Counted from the stretch's first letter, positions 38,201 to 49,307 are shown. The stretch is DNA of 64,000 nucleotides from Brachypodium distachyon (GCF_000005505.3 NC_016131.3:19923501-19987500); one strand, 5' to 3'. Notes: a model not told the origin generated them from the letters alone. Numbers and translations: made by a program.

Positions 38201-38886
38201 AAGTTCCAGCAGTTTTAGTAAATCTATCCAAAAATAACATGTACAATGTATAAGTCAGTCCTATCCCTAGCGCACAGATTATGAGCCAGATATTTCATCA
38301 CGACCTGTTTGAAGAAATGAGTCAACCAAACTAAATATCTTCTGGCAGGAGATAAACAGGAATTTTCCCGAACAGATATAAACAGATGATGATACATCTT
38401 GGGTGCAGTAATAGACACAACCGTTAAGATCTTGGACCGGGATCCAGTGCCTTGCCAGATGTACACACAACACACACGTACAGCAGGTTAGGAAGAGGAG
38501 AGTATAGCGATTCCATTCCATTACATCCAGAAGAACAGACAAGTACAGGCGAACAACAGCAAGTTTATAAGGATAGATTATAAAAGCAAAATCTGAAACA
38601 ATTGTAATTTTGCAAAGACTAAATGTACAAGCAAAAGCTGGACACTTCTATAGGTATGGACAATTGAAATCTGAACATTTTTTTTAGAGAAAGGAGCATG
38701 CTCCCGATTTCATATATAGAGAAATCAACATGGTTCAGTGCCTAGAGGCCTTCAGCAAAAAGTAAAAACAGGCCGGCTGCAGGACGACGCCTAACAGCCG
38801 AAACAGCAAAATACCATCTGAACTAGTTACAGACCAGTTAGTCAGCAATACTATAAATCAAAATAAAGGTCTTGCAAACGAAGTCA
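35246..38886. other. Upstream DNA of ELP1 and intergenic region
   Basis: The first roughly 200 bases are ELP1 leader and promoter, GC-rich and without a TATA box. From 35500 to 35930 there are repeated GGCCCGG, GGGCCTGG and GGGCCGG strings like decayed transposon sequence. 35930-36500 is AT-rich. A MITE-like end (CGTGACGGAAGGAGT) is at about 37255, and a 17-base duplication (AAGGACCCACCACATTC) at about 37918 and 37948. Transposon-like sequence begins near 38680. No gene is supported. Confidence 0.45.
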
Positions 38887-39174
38887 TCAGCTTGCTCCCA
38901 GCCTTTTCTTCACACCCCAGCCATGAGACTTGTTGAGAATTTCAGACACCATCCTTCGCAGCAAAAGGGATGCCCACTTCAATCTCTCTTTCGACTCAGG
39001 CTTCTGCAATGTGGCCTAGTAATCAAGCCACGAACAAATGGAAAATACCAAGTTAGCTGGATCACTAGGGAATTTACTTTGAAACAAGTACCAACACATA
39101 GCTGAAACACGAATGATAATAATGTCGCGAATACGAATAGGAAAAACACCTACCCAATTATAAAGATCTGCCAT
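38887..39174 (-). CDS. Candidate 45-residue microprotein, two exons, unrecognised
   Basis: I do not recognise this gene, but the pieces fit. Exon 1 (39174-39154) reads MADLYNW and is closed upstream in frame by a TAG 15 bases before the ATG. A 150-base intron follows (donor GTAGGT, acceptor TTGCAG). Exon 2 (39003-38887) adds 38 codons from KPESKERLKWASLLLRR to GWGVKKRLGAS and a TGA. A TATAAACC box on the minus strand at 39252-39245 is 71-78 bases before the ATG. The product is basic, with an amphipathic, Lys/Arg- and Leu-rich centre, no signal peptide and no Cys. It lies 1 kb downstream of the FAR1-like gene on the same strand, so it could instead be a 3' UTR exon of that gene. The strongest support is the combination of TATA box, in-phase splice sites and protein-like composition. 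Confidence 0.42.
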
Positions 39175-39244
39175 CGAAGAAGGACACTACTGATCCCAAA
39201 GGAGCAGCAAACAACTCTCCAAAGTTCAGACGTAACATACAGCA

Positions 39245-39252
39245 GGTTTATA
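39245..39252 (-). promoter_or_regulatory. TATA box of the candidate microprotein gene
   Basis: On the minus strand this reads TATAAACC, 71-78 bases before the proposed ATG. This is the usual spacing for a short leader. No other coding start nearby would use it. Confidence 0.4.
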
Positions 39253-39501
39253 GAAGAACAATAGTTCATCTATTCCAATTTCTTTACAAAGCATGGAAGT
39301 CAAATCTGAACAATTGACATATTATAAACAAGTCAAATCTAAACAACTGAAATTTTGCAAGGACAAAACATACAGCCAAAAGCTGGACACGGTCTGAACA
39401 ATTGAAATTTTGAAGCACTAAGCACTGAAATATCTGTAGTGTTCTTAGCACTCAAATATTGCAACATGCAGCTACAGGCAGATGGGGATGCAAGAATGGT
39501 A

Positions 39502-39583
39502 CTCCCTCCGACCCATATTACTCATCCCAAATTTAATACAAAGTTGCACTAAATCAGTAACAAGTAATTCCGGCCGGAGGGAG
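39502..39583. mobile_element. Stowaway-type MITE
   Basis: An 82 bp element with ends CTCCCTCCGACCC and CCGGCCGGAGGGAG and TA on both sides. Both ends are well preserved. Confidence 0.88.
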
Positions 39584-40138
39584 TAATAAACAATCATGAA
39601 AGCTTCAGGCAGAGGGCGGCCAGGCAGTCAATGGCCACCTGCTACAGGAGGGGGGAGATGCTGGCTGCGGCTACAGGAGGAGGGGTCGCAGCGCAGCGGA
39701 GCCGCCTGTGCAGGGCGGAGGAGCCGGAGTGGGACAGAGGAGGCCGGCGGAGCGGGGCCGATGGAGGCCGGCGGAGCTGGGCAGGGCCGGCAGAGGAGGC
39801 CATCAGATTGGGGGCGGAGAAGACAGTGGCGGGCGGCGGAGCTTGCTCTCCTCCAACGCGGCAGCGGCGTCGGGAGAGCCGCGCAGCCCGCAATTTCGCC
39901 TGCGAAGCTTTTTTTTCCCGTGACTGCTCCCTCCGTTGGGCTCGTGTAGGCTCGTAGCTGACTCATCCGGCCCCATGAGCTGCTAGCAGTCGGGTTGAAT
40001 TTGACGGTGGATAGTGGGGTGCAGGGCACGCCGTGCCTTTGCTCTGGCACACTGGATCTCGGTCCTAAGATCTTGGCATGGTAAAAGATCAGTTCACTTA
40101 TTATGTCGAATACTTATAGCAATTAATTCTTTACCTTT
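39584..40138. other. GC-rich intergenic DNA downstream of the FAR1-like gene
   Basis: 39600-39960 is a GC-rich, GGAGGCCGGCGG-repeat-like block with long frames in four readings, which is a sign of composition rather than coding. The last bases are 3' UTR of the FAR1-like gene; a consensus AAAG-GTAAAG donor at about 40132 suggests a 3' UTR intron. Confidence 0.5.
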
Positions 40139-42996
40139 CTAGAGGTAATCCAATGTACCAGCTCCCGTTGTGAAGGGAAAGGTTAGAGAACCTGCATTGC
40201 AATTAGCCAAGTTAATACATGCGGCAAAAAAGAGAAGGGGAAATAGGCAGACTTGAACAAGTACCATCAGTAGAGCCATCGATAAAATTAGTATGACTGT
40301 GTAGATCTGCCGTGACCATACTTTCAACTGGATTTTGAGTACGAACACAACTAGCACCAATACCAGCAGCTATGTCAAGGGGGCTGTTTTGTAGAACTTG
40401 TTCCACTTGATCCAGAAGTATGCCTGACTGGTTTTCCATGTATGCAAATGATTCAGCAGAGATCGCAGCTCTAGCTGCTGCTATACTGAATAATCGACAC
40501 AACAGAGTGTGACGCTTTGTCAGAGCCAACTGAGGATCGCCGTCAAATGGGTATGCATAACCACCATTTGAAGATCCTGATTTGGCATCCTTCCTCCACC
40601 TTTTCAAGATGTACTGGGGAGGGAGGTCCTTGATATTCTTAGTGTCAAGTACCTTAAGGATATGTCGACATGGAACACCTACAAACTCAAACCCCTTGCA
40701 ACTACAACTTGCCATGGAATTTAATGAATCAAATTTAACAAAATGATCTTTTGGATTGTCCTCAACACTTATCCTATACTCAGCAATTGTGCCCATCTCA
40801 CCACAGTTGTAGAGCATGCAATCCATGTACAACTCAAACTCCCTTTCAAACATTTTATAAGCAGCATGTGTATATATATTAGCAGCTTGCCTTAATATTC
40901 GCATTGAAGGTGGCTTCTTCGTACTGTGACTGGCACCCACATCAGCTTGCAGTTCTGCAATCCGACGATCGCATAATAATCTTTCGAACTGCACAAAGAA
41001 ACTCAAAAGGTCACATTCTAGGGATAGATGTTTTTTAAGCTCATGACTCAAGTTCTCCTTCTGCTGGACGCTTTTCATATCAGCATAAAATGCCCTACGA
41101 CCATATGGTAATGCCCATTTCTCCTTAAGAGCAAACAAGTCTTTTAGCCATTGATTATCTTCTAGGTCATATTTTTCCAGCATTTCTCTCCATGCTGCCA
41201 AAAACTCAGCTTCATCTTCACAATCAAATAGGCATCTCTTGAAGTCGTATTCTAAAGTTCTTGACCCATGAAATGCATGACTCAACTGCTGAAGAGCATT
41301 TTGGTAAATTTGCCACACACAATAACGATGTGCTGTCGCAGGCCAACTTGCTGCAACAGCTTCACTTATCACAGAAGATCTATCAGTTAACAATGTTTTG
41401 GGATGGGTACCATTCATTGCCATCTTAAATGTATCAAATAACCATCTGAAAGCTTCAAAACTTTCATCATAAAGCAATGCAGCACCAAAGATGACAGTTT
41501 GCTTATGATGATTCAGGCCTATAAACAAAGCAACTGGCCTACCGTAGCCTTGAACTGCATACCCTGAGTCAAGGCATACTACATCACCAAAGTGGACAAA
41601 GTCCATGATGGACTTTGAATCTACCCAGACAAAATTTGTCAAGTTCCCATCCCCATCAGATTTTACTGCATAGAAGAATGAAGGATTATCATGTTGCATC
41701 TTTTGTAGGTACTCAAGAGTAGCACCTACATCACCATGGTGAGGAACTTTACACTTATACCTTTTCTGACTTCTACCTCCTAGACAGTTTGAAGTGACAT
41801 AGTCTTTCATAAGATTTTGCTCGTCGATAGAATCATCGGGTGATATATCAGCCAGATCAACTCCATTTTCTTGACCATTTCCAGTACTTTGGGATGCCAT
41901 CACAAGATCAGATGCTGCTGCTGCACCAAGCTGGTGATTATGGAAGGTAACAAACTCAGTCACATGATATTTGACATCAGATGCAAGTCGGATTACCATA
42001 CACGCTGGACAACCAGTTCGGGTCTCTGGACGAGGCTTCTTTACTCTATATGCCCCTCCTTTTTTCTTCTCGCGGAACCCTTCTTTTGAACAAACGAACA
42101 TCCGTCTAGTGATAACATTTTCAGCATTCACTGTCATGCTTGCCCTTCTTATGTTAAATCCAATTTTCCCTGCATACATGCTGTAAAATTCATATGCCTC
42201 ATCTTCATTCTCAAATTCTGGTGTTCTCACAGTATCGTCCACCAGATTTTCTCTCACAGCCCGTGCTTTACGCCTGATTTTCTTTTCCTTCAGCATCTGA
42301 ATCATTGAAGCTGTTGCTAGCTGATGGTTATGGTTTGGTACAAATTCTGTCAAGCGGTACTTGCCATTGGCAGTAAGCCTGATGGTCAAGCCTGCTGGGC
42401 AACCAATTCTTGTTTCAGGCCGTGGGCACTTTGATTCCTTTGTGCCCTTTTTCTTCTCCCGAAAACCTTCTCTTGAGCAAACAAATGTCCTCCTAGTAAT
42501 GATGTTCTTTGATGTTGTCCAGAGTGTTGATCTCCGAACAAAGAAGCCCACATTCTCCGCATATGCATTGTAGAACTCATAAGCCTCATTCTCACCATCA
42601 AATAGCATATCTACCTTCGGCAACATCTTGTCATCACAGTTATCAATCACAGGATTTACATCGGCTGCCACCACATCTGCCACCAGTTCCTACCGATCAA
42701 GTGGCGGTAGCACAGTAAGGTAACAAGGCTTTGCTTTTCATTTAAACCTATAGAAAAATAGACAATAGTTGAGAGCATACCCCGTTTTGCTGTGGATTTG
42801 CAGGGTTGCCAGGCCATGGTGTGCATGGATGCAGGGCTACATTGCCAGGCCAAGATTGTTGTGATAATCTCAGGTCAGTAGTGGGACTGCCTAAAGCATG
42901 AACAGGCCTGAAACTCTGGGCAAAGGGAGGTTTCACAAGCGGTGTAAAAATCTGGAGACCCTTCTCCTTTGCACTGCCGCTGCTGTTGCTAGACAT
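40139..42996 (-). CDS. FAR1/FHY3-family protein with two FAR1 domains
   Basis: Three exons on the minus strand: 42996-42781, 42689-40265 and 40191-40139, for 897 residues. The last junction (GATG-GTACTT joined to GTTCTCTAACC) gives a C-terminus ...STDGSLTFPF...TLDYL. If it is not spliced, the frame stops at 40212. Domains in order: two FAR1 zinc-finger DNA-binding domains (about residues 109-199 and 232-325, each with TRR.FVCS.EGFREKKKG and HNHQL); a MULE transposase-like core (about 430-526, with VVCLDSGY and LLTDRS aspartates); and a SWIM zinc finger (about 725-760, SCSCKGFEFVGVPCRHI). FAR1/FHY3 proteins are domesticated Mutator transposases that act as nuclear transcription factors in phytochrome A and related signalling (family knowledge). 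This one belongs to the FRS group with a duplicated FAR1 domain. Exon 1 adds 72 residues without a known domain. Confidence 0.93.
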
Positions 42997-43384
42997 TTTG
43001 TTCTACATGCATGTATACATCAGGCACACAAAGTCCACCAAATAGACAGAATTAAGCTTCCTGTAAATGCCAGCCCCCCTCTACGACACTGGTTGAAGAA
43101 ATGGAAGAAGCAGGGTCAACAAATGTAGCATCGGTTTACCAATCAATCTTTCAATTATTTAGTCCAATGCACCCCATATGCAACAAATGAAGCAAACAAA
43201 ACAGGACAAAAGAGGAAATGTTTATTGGCGAAGTAAGGTTAGAAGGACGTCTACAAAAGTAAGGCGAAATGAAATAAATGGTATTAGGAGAATCCTCGTG
43301 ATGAAACAAAGGACGAGGATTGAGAGGGTACTGTTATTCCCTACGCCTTGTTTTATAGGACGGCGGCTACTACCATGCAGCCAA
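42997..43384. other. 5' UTR region of the FAR1-like gene
   Basis: This stretch carries the leader or leader intron of the minus-strand FAR1-like gene. No open frame with coding features is present. Confidence 0.5.
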
Positions 43385-44186
43385 GGGGCGGAGCCAGGAA
43401 TTGCTCACGCCCCGGCCAAAATAGCTTCGGCTAAAAATTTTGCAAGATAATTGATAAAATTTGGAGGGGCGGTGCCAGGAATTTTTGCAAGACAATTGAT
43501 GAAATTAGAAATTTATCGCTTACTCTAGTTGAAGGACCTGACTCTACTTCAGCCTCAGATATGCTTGTTTGTGATGGGAAAAATGAGTCATCTTTCCCTT
43601 ACTCATGTTATCCTACTGCAAAATAAATTTGAAACAACAAGCACGGAAGAGTAATAAAATCAAACAAATTTGAGGGAGGCAGGGGCTACCGCTTGGGGAT
43701 TTCAGGCCAGCTTCAGGATTTGGAAGCAATATCTGAAGACTGGGGGAGAGACAGTCGCCGGGAGGGGGAGCAGTCGAGCAGAGAAGAGACGGTCGCCGGT
43801 TGGGCGACGGCCGGACGGCGTTCCTGACCTACCCGGTGCGGGGCCAGCCAGAGGAGGAGGCGGGCAGCGGGCGGAAGCAGCCAGCAGCCAGGACCGGGGT
43901 CCCCAGCACCGTGGCCGTCGGCGGGCGGCGGCGGCGCTCCGTGCGCTCTCTCTTTCTCTCTCGACCTCTCTCCGGCTCCCTCGACGCTTGCCCGCAGTCC
44001 GCAGACGTTACCTGGCGTGATGGCGTCTGCCCGTGATTTCTTCGGCCGCACCTTGGGCTGGGCTGGCTGGCCTGGGCTGGTGGGCCGAGACGCCCCAGGC
44101 CGAACCTAATTTTTTGTTTTTTTAGCCTGAAAATTTGGGCCACGCCCCAGGCCGTGGCCCGTGTTGCCTGGGGCCTGGCTCCGCCT
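43385..44186. mobile_element. Non-autonomous TIR element between FAR1-like gene and its upstream region
   Basis: The left end GGGGCGGAGCCAGGAATT and the right end (minus strand GAGGCGGAGCCAGGCCCC) form a short terminal inverted repeat. GGGCGT.GCCC-type subterminal blocks lie next to them on both sides. A second partial copy of the left end (GGGGCGGTGCCAGGAATT) begins at about 43466. The inside is GC-rich without a transposase. Superfamily not determined; no target duplication recognised. Confidence 0.55.
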
Positions 44187-44612
44187 CGCCAAGCAGTGGT
44201 GGAGACATAACTTTTTTTTTTTGCGAATACAGAACTGCTGTTCGGTATGGTGAGTTTTGGCATTTGGGTAGAGGGCTGACATTTCCAGTAACCTCTCTAA
44301 TTGGACAAAAATACCAATACAGAATACACATGTGAATCGATCAGTAGATCAAAATTATGAAAGTTATTAGTGATACAAAGTAACAAATTGTGAACTTTCC
44401 ACAATTTAAGCAGAACGAAATGTTGAACAACCGAAGGCCTAAAATCAACCCAACAACTTGACCTATAATTACAAACTAATATGGTCATCTATCAACTTTA
44501 ATCCAATGACAGATTGTATGATTATATCCAATCCCTGAGGTATTGCCCAATGTTTGAAATATATTTCCCAAATTATAATCCCACCAATTGCCTGCCGGTG
44601 CCCTATCATATA
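44187..44612. other. Intergenic or leader-intron DNA
   Basis: AT-rich with a T run at 44212. No gene or repeat structure recognised. Confidence 0.4.
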
Positions 44613-44725
44613 CTCCCTCAGTTTCATAATTTTTGTCGAAATATTACATATATGTAGACACACTTTAAGAATAGATACATCTATTTTTGGACAAATTTGA
44701 GACAAGAATTATGAAACGAAGGGAG
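44613..44725. mobile_element. Stowaway-type MITE
   Basis: A 113 bp element whose ends CTCCCTCAGTTTCATAATTT and ATTATGAAACGAAGGGAG are well matched, with TA on both sides. The interior has the ACATATATGTAGACACA loop. Confidence 0.9.
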
Positions 44726-45160
44726 TATCACTTTTGTAGCCCTACAAACCAGACTCTAAATGGATTGCGCTTACCACACTTCAATTCCTCAAACATTCAA
44801 AACCACTAGTTGGCATTCAGATACCAGCACAGTTCTTAGTTGGAGTACCATCGCAAGCATGAGACACCAAGGCCACAGCAATGCACGTCAATAACAGCAA
44901 CAGCAAAATGAAGAAACATACCCCCAACTTCACCTCCCCTGCTCAATTACGAACACAAATGCGCTGCACAACGGAACCAGCCAGTGGCGATACTAAATTA
45001 GTGACTTGAGCACGTGGTCACGGACCTCCGCCTCAACCGCGTCCCCTTGATCCTCTCGGACTCTGAAGTCTGAATCCTCTGTTCCGCGCCCAATCGGCGC
45101 CACGCCCCGCCGTCAAAGCCGTAGCTCCTGCTCCCTATGCTCTTCCTGCGCCCGCGTCGT
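44726..45160. other. Possible distal leader exon of the FAR1-like gene
   Basis: 45000-45160 is GC- and CT-rich on the minus strand and sits below a telo-box, as plant leaders often do. It may be an upstream noncoding exon spliced to the FAR1-like coding exons at 43 kb. This is inference only. Confidence 0.3.
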
Positions 45161-45170
45161 CTAGGGTTTA
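45161..45170 (-). promoter_or_regulatory. Telo-box
   Basis: The minus strand reads TAAACCCTAG, the plant telo-box. It is typically found near the start site of housekeeping genes and is recognised by Myb-type TRB proteins. It suggests that the FAR1-like gene on the minus strand starts transcription close to 45.1 kb. Confidence 0.45.
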
Positions 45171-46101
45171 GGCCGTACTGCGCTCAAGGATGTGCTGCGA
45201 TCCTGCGAGCGACAAGACAAAACCACCTCTGTGTAGTGTGTACTCTTGGGTCATTCTCCCCTGACATGGGCCTAGGCCCTACTGCCGTTACGTTGGCCCA
45301 TGCCACCTGAGACCTACTGAGTCTTCCTACACCGGCCCAAGGTTGACGCGAGTATTTGAGCCAGCCGTTTTCACCTATGTCTGGCGTGCCGTGTTGTTTC
45401 CCATTTAATAAACTAGATGATACTTCATTCTCAAGAAATCAAACAAAAAAACTATTTTTCTGTTTCTAAATTTTTGACTCAAATTTATCCAAATATGAAT
45501 GCATCTATTTTTAAAAAACGTCTAGATACATGTAATATTTCGACAACAATTTAAGATCGGCACGTTGCTGCAGAAATTCTAGTTAGGAAATGATTAAGAT
45601 CTAGGTCGAAGACCGATATGTAACTTAAAAACACAAACGTATGTACAAAAACCGAATAACTATATATCGAGCATCGCACTCTAGTTTTGTGAGAGTTTAT
45701 ACGTCCGCGAACATCGCATACCTATCGCCGGTATTCCAACAAAAATAAGATTATTAACCTAAATGGATAATTTATTTCTCGACTGATTTGACAGTCGAAG
45801 GTGGTGTTCGCCACACTAAACTAACTTATCCAGTATACTGACCTCTCGTTGGATTCACCGGTAGTATCTCCGGCCATCGACTTCAATCCTTGTCTCGCCC
45901 GTCGACGAGCGGCTCGCCGTTCACGGCTTCCCACGCATGCACTCACCTGATTGGGGCCCCAGCTGCACCCTAAAACCGCGAAACGTGTACATCAGCACCC
46001 TGTGCACGTACGCTTCACTGCATTTACGCCGGTACAGTAGTATATAACACAGCCTTCCGCGTTGACGTGACACGGTTCCTCTTTCCATTCATTTTCCTCT
46101 A
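45171..46101. other. Intergenic DNA with a decayed MITE
   Basis: At about 45461-45560 the sequence TGACTCAAATTTATCCAAAT and ACATGTAATATTTCGACA matches the interior of the Stowaway family seen at 6295 and 23833. Both terminal repeats have decayed. The rest shows no gene. Confidence 0.5.
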
Positions 46102-46420
46102 CGGCTCGTTTGGCACTCATCGTTTGGGTCTAAAATTCAGAAATTCATTTTGAATTTCAGAAACGAACTTGTTTGGTTGTCACGGAATTGGTCACAGGAA
46201 TTCAATCTCGAATTCCATGAAATTGCACTATAACTAACTCCAATTCCTTTCAAAAATACATCATTTCTTTGGAATTGTCTTTTACTCTCCAAATTCATGT
46301 GGTAGACAAACATGATTTCTAAATAAGAAATTTAAATTCAACCAAATGAAATCCTATCAAAAATTGGATTTCATTTCATTTCTACCAAATGAAATGAAAC
46401 GATGGTTACCAAACGGGCCG
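46102..46420. mobile_element. Tourist-like MITE
   Basis: A 319 bp element. The ends CGGCTCGTTTGGCACTCATC and GATGGTTACCAAACGGGCCG are inverted repeats, followed by CGTTT and AAACG blocks. Flanks are CTA and TTA, close to the TWA target site of Tourist elements. The interior is rich in GGAATT and AAATTC. Confidence 0.82.
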
Positions 46421-46597
46421 TTAGTTTCTTTAGTTTGTTTGTTTTCTTCCCTGTTCATCGAGTCGTACGTACGTCTGAGTAGATCGATGAACATGAACAC
46501 GAACCGGTGAATTAAATTTTGCCGGAGACTGTTGGCCATATATATATGCGCAAAAACTTTGTGGCTGGCCGTTGCATACGTCTCGGTCTCCGGCCGG
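46421..46597. other. Intergenic DNA
   Basis: Short AT-rich stretch with GTACGTACGT and CCATATATATATG. Nothing further recognised. Confidence 0.4.
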
Positions 46598-46769
46598 ATG
46601 CAAGTGTCGAGCGGCGTTTGGCTCGCCGGCGACCCGACGGGTAAGGGGGTCAGACATGGAGTTTAATTAGGGTCCGGACAGAGTGCGAGTAGTGTGGATC
46701 GATAAGGATAAGATCCTGTTTAAAGGTTTGGATAAACGATGCCTTTCCACGGATTCGCTGATGCAACAC
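46598..46769. repeat. Direct duplication, copy A
   Basis: This matches 47491-47653. Both begin ATGCAAGTGTCGAGCGGCGT and share TTGGCT.GCCGGCGAC, GTCGATAAGG-like and GGATAAAC blocks. They end with GATT.GCTGA.GCAAC. Indels and substitutions show the duplication is old. Confidence 0.8.
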
Positions 46770-46948
46770 GGACGCGCAGCTAGCTATACTCTTGCAGCTT
46801 TCTGGTCAAATTAACCTCCTTTTCTTTTTCCTTAACCGGTGTTGATAATGACAAAGTTAATGTGTTCGGCTAGTTTAGTTACTCGTCTGTTGACTGTGAT
46901 GATTTGACAGTCACGGTGCGCGTACGTCGTGCTCCCGTACAGAATTGA

Positions 46949-47260
46949 TTAACTTATCCATGCATCATCATAAACTTCAAGTTTCGGAAAGGAAAACTTA
47001 TCCAGTAGTGCAATCCAATATTCTCGGATCACAAGCGTCGGCATCGGCATCTTGATCCGGCCGTCAGCTTCAACCAGGTACATGCGTCCTCGTCGCCGAT
47101 CGGTTCTCGAGCTTCTGTGCTCGCGTACTCTTCCAAGTGCTTGAACACCAACACGTACAGTTTCGACCACAGACCGAATTAATGCAGCAATGGTGTGTCG
47201 GTATAAACCTACAAGCTTCAGGTTCACATCGAAGGATCTCTCGCTGTCGGTCGGTATCAT
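46949..47260 (-). CDS. Hypothetical 103-residue open frame
   Basis: An ATG-started frame on the minus strand (MIPTDSERSFDVNLKLVGLY... to LEVYDDAWIS) lies between the two direct-repeat copies. Residue composition is not obviously biased, but there is no TATA box, no recognised domain and no splice support. I do not recognise it. It is listed only because it is the longest frame in this gene-poor stretch that does not come from GC-rich composition. Confidence 0.15.
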   Translation of the reverse strand: MIPTDSERSFDVNLKLVGLYRHTIAALIRSVVETVRVGVQALGRVREHRSSRTDRRRGRMYLVEADGRIKMPMPTLVIREYWIALLDKFSFPKLEVYDDAWIS

Positions 47261-47490
47261 TGTATATACCCTGCAGGCCCGGTTTGCGCTGGCGTTTTCT
47301 CATCTAACACCTGCACCCGATAGAATGCCCTGGAAATTAACTGTCGGCTCGACCTGAGCCTCTGTCTGAAGACCGACTTGTTCATATTCAGCTGACTTGT
47401 GACTGGGATGCGTTCGTTGCAACGCGCAAACTAACCGGCCAGCGTCGGTTAGTTATACTAGCAGTCTGGTCGTTGGTTGCATGGACGCTT

Positions 47491-47653
47491 ATGCAAGTGT
47501 CGAGCGGCGTTTGGCTTGCCGGCGACGCGAGGGGAGACGGGAAGTTAGGGGACAGCGCGAGTAGTAGTAGCGTCGATAAGGTTAAGAATTCGACTGGGAG
47601 AGAGTGGATAAACCACTTCTGCCCTTTTCACAGATTTGCTGAGGCAACCTGCG
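47491..47653. repeat. Direct duplication, copy B
   Basis: The second copy of the segment at 46598-46769, in the same orientation, about 0.9 kb apart. Copy B carries short AGTAGTAG expansions that are absent from A. Confidence 0.8.
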
Positions 47654-49186
47654 GGAATTAACTAACCACTCGTAGTAGTAGTAGCAGCAGTACTAGCTAG
47701 ATTTCCATAGTCAAGGCCGGGATGATGGCCATAATATTTATGGATAATTTGTGAATTGTGATGTGTCTTGTTATGTCTTGACTTGCAGGTTACGTACGTA
47801 CAGCAGAGAGGTCGTTCCGTTGATCGGCCGGCACGGGCCTTGTTGCCGCAGCTTCTGCTGGACCATGCATATCTGCATACGGAGTATGTTTTTTCGTTCT
47901 CTTTCTTTGCGCGAATATATCTGCATATGGGTTAGATTATGGCCGCTCGCGACGTGCACGGTGCACGAAGGTGCCGATGCGTTTGAGTTCTACATCGTAC
48001 ACCTATGTTATACGTGTACGCACTTGTGGTTACCGATGCATTTTATGCATACATGCATCTGTACGCATGCGTCCGTATGTTTGCGCTCTTAGGAGCAGAT
48101 TATACAGCTTCAAGGTTAGCTCCTAAAAAACGAACTAGCGACCAGAAGCTGCAAAATCGGTGCTTCTTCCAGCCGGCTGCAGCTCCAAACAGATCATTTA
48201 CTGGAAATACCGTCCCACCAAAACACAAATAACGTAAAAAAATGTCACAAAACGGTTCACCTTCGTCCTGAAGAGCGAACCTAGCCAAAATATCCCACCC
48301 GAAGACTCCTCTCGCGATGGTGAACTAGGTTTCACCACCTCCCCTCAATGGTGCAGATCTCAATGGTACAACTCATGTTCACTGCTAGAAATCTAATTTT
48401 TCCCGACACATGTATCCAAAACCACAAAGATGAGAAAATTACAACCAGACCCTAAAGTACACATGGAGACGTGCTGCCACGAGAAAGAGTAAAATAAACT
48501 AGGGGTAAGTTTTTTTTTAAAATGTGCCAAGTTGGTCCCTAAACTTTGAAATTAAATGCACGTTTGGGTCCTAATACTTTTTTATGTTGGTCACCGTAGG
48601 TCCTAAGTGTGTCTCCTAGTCTAACCAGATGACGTAGTCATTTGACCAACACCATGTAGGTCTGAGCCCACTTGTTCAGACAACAAGCTGGATTGCCGTT
48701 CCAAAAAAATGCGCAATTTCTTTCATTTGAAATCAAGTAAATTTCGGAGTCCAATATTTAAAAAAGGGGGCAGTAATAGATAAACTACATAAGAAATCAA
48801 CGAAACACTAGATAAGAAGGCAAGGCAGCCTCCGGCGAAAGCAATGGGCGTGACCAAAGGTGCATCACACATTTGATCACAGCAATTGCTTAATCTCAAT
48901 TGAACGTGTGGGCCAGGTTAGTTAGTTAGCTTTGTCGTCCGTGCGTGTCACGAATTTTAAAGCTCAACTCTGTCCCTGGTCGGTGACCGGCCGGTTCACA
49001 TGCACGCTCATGGAAATGACAAATCACCGATGATATTCTGATTCAGTAGGTCGCGCGTTAGATCGATCGGCGATGGGTCGATAATAAGTCCCCGCGTTGT
49101 CATTTCCGGTTTCCGTACTCACTCATGGCTGCTCGCTGCCTATTTCTTTTTCTTTTCTACAAGTGGCGGCCAACAAGCCACCAGCA
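47654..49186. other. Intergenic DNA
   Basis: No gene is supported. At 48520-48840 the sequence GTTGGTCCCTAAACTTTGAA and the following GGTCC-spaced blocks resemble one end of a Mutator-like or similar element, but the partner end was not found. Confidence 0.4.
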
Positions 49187-49195
49187 TATATATGA
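49187..49195 (+). promoter_or_regulatory. TATA-like element ahead of a hairpin
   Basis: The sequence TATATATGA lies about 80 bases upstream of the stem-loop at 49269-49307, with no open frame downstream. It could start a noncoding transcript; this is speculation from spacing only. Confidence 0.25.
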
Positions 49196-49268
49196 GCCCG
49201 GCAAATGGCGCGAATCTACACACGTCGCACCGTATGCGCGTTTGTACAAGCAGATTGCCGGCCCCTAG

Positions 49269-49307
49269 CTTTGGCCTAGCTATAGCTTAATAGCTAGGTT
49301 GCCAAAG
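49269..49307. repeat. Stem-loop with near-perfect arms
   Basis: The left arm CTTTGGCCTAGCTAT pairs with the right arm ATAGCTAGGTTGCCAAAG except for a two-base bulge. The loop is AGCTTA. The arms total 15-18 bp, shorter than a typical plant microRNA precursor, so I list it as a repeat and not as a microRNA gene. Confidence 0.65.

Noticed and set aside
39596..40050. Several frames of 108-140 residues on both strands
   Set aside because: Long frames in four readings of a GGCGGAGG-rich block indicate composition, not coding.
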